In this document: in pieces, positions 63,937 through 64,000 of the stretch | Layout of the letters: each line of letters starts with the position of its first letter | Position numbering within the stretch: position 1 is the first letter of the stretch | Source of the DNA: Paenibacillus sp. J2TS4 | Lineage (GTDB): Bacteria > Bacillota > Bacilli > Paenibacillales > NBRC-103111 | NCBI RefSeq assembly: GCF_018403245.1 | Contig: NZ_BOSH01000003.1 | Location: 372,001 to 436,000, forward strand | Direction: 5' to 3' | Length of the DNA: 64,000 bases | Translations under genes and position numbers: made by a program | The notes under the pieces: model-generated | The model's database searches: none | Seen by the model: only the letters and a program-made list of their open reading frames with translations | What the model was told of the DNA's origin: nothing

Positions 63937-64000
63937 ACCCGTTCAGTTATCCATTCCCAGGAAAGGTCTGGTCATCAGACGAGTTCCAAGCTACAATAAA

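Overview
The window reads as chromosome of a spore-forming Paenibacillus-like Firmicute (Paenibacillaceae). The gene order spoVK-hflX-ynbB-glnR-glnA followed by lexA/yneA-ynzC is that of the Bacillus subtilis chromosome. Strong GGAGG ribosome sites, the SASP gene tlp, Ger germination receptors and a B12-dependent metH fit the same group. No accession or species can be read from the sequence.

Region 1 (1-25,879) is foreign and appears to be the right-hand part of a large intervening element inside the sporulation gene spoVK. From the left edge it holds a siphophage tail module on the minus strand: prophage-endopeptidase-type tail protein, modular Dit-like and carbohydrate-binding-like proteins, a 1901-aa tape measure, two small chaperone-like proteins, a major tail protein and unknowns. 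A tyrosine-recombinase-like gene and an SOS-controlled small gene follow on the plus strand. Then comes a germination-receptor cluster (gerKA, gerKC, two gerKB, two gerKD-like) with a YerD-type glutamate synthase homologue and a DUF2071 gene lodged between gerKA and gerKC. The element ends with a small ORF and a large serine recombinase whose stop codon runs into the separated 3' part of spoVK. The N-terminal part of SpoVK, with both Walker motifs, is not in the window, so the left junction lies outside it. The layout resembles SPbeta in B. subtilis (large serine recombinase, sporulation-gene target, excision in the mother cell), but here the target is spoVK and the cargo includes spore-germination genes.

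Region 2 (25,872-35,467) is conserved host chromosome: spoVK 3' part, hflX, a cluster of palindromic repeats, ynbB, glnRA, a small SOS-boxed WYL-like gene, lexA and yneA sharing an intergenic region with four LexA-type boxes, ynzC, a membrane protein and a HAD hydrolase.

Region 3 (35,617-43,886) holds mtnD and metH (methionine salvage and synthesis, divergent, separated by a structured inverted repeat), rnz, tlp, a murA-family gene whose catalytic Cys position is Asp, and a nitroreductase.

Region 4 (43,997-51,756) is a sugar-uptake locus: solute-binding protein, membrane-anchored AraC regulator, lipoprotein binding protein and two permeases, without an ATPase.

Region 5 (52,082-64,000) has a small membrane protein, a lipoprotein PLD nuclease, a YfiB/YfiC-like ABC exporter pair, and a run of four DNA-repair genes (mrfA, mrfB, an Fpg-like glycosylase and endonuclease IV), preceded by a 132-nt element closed by an 11-bp perfect inverted repeat.
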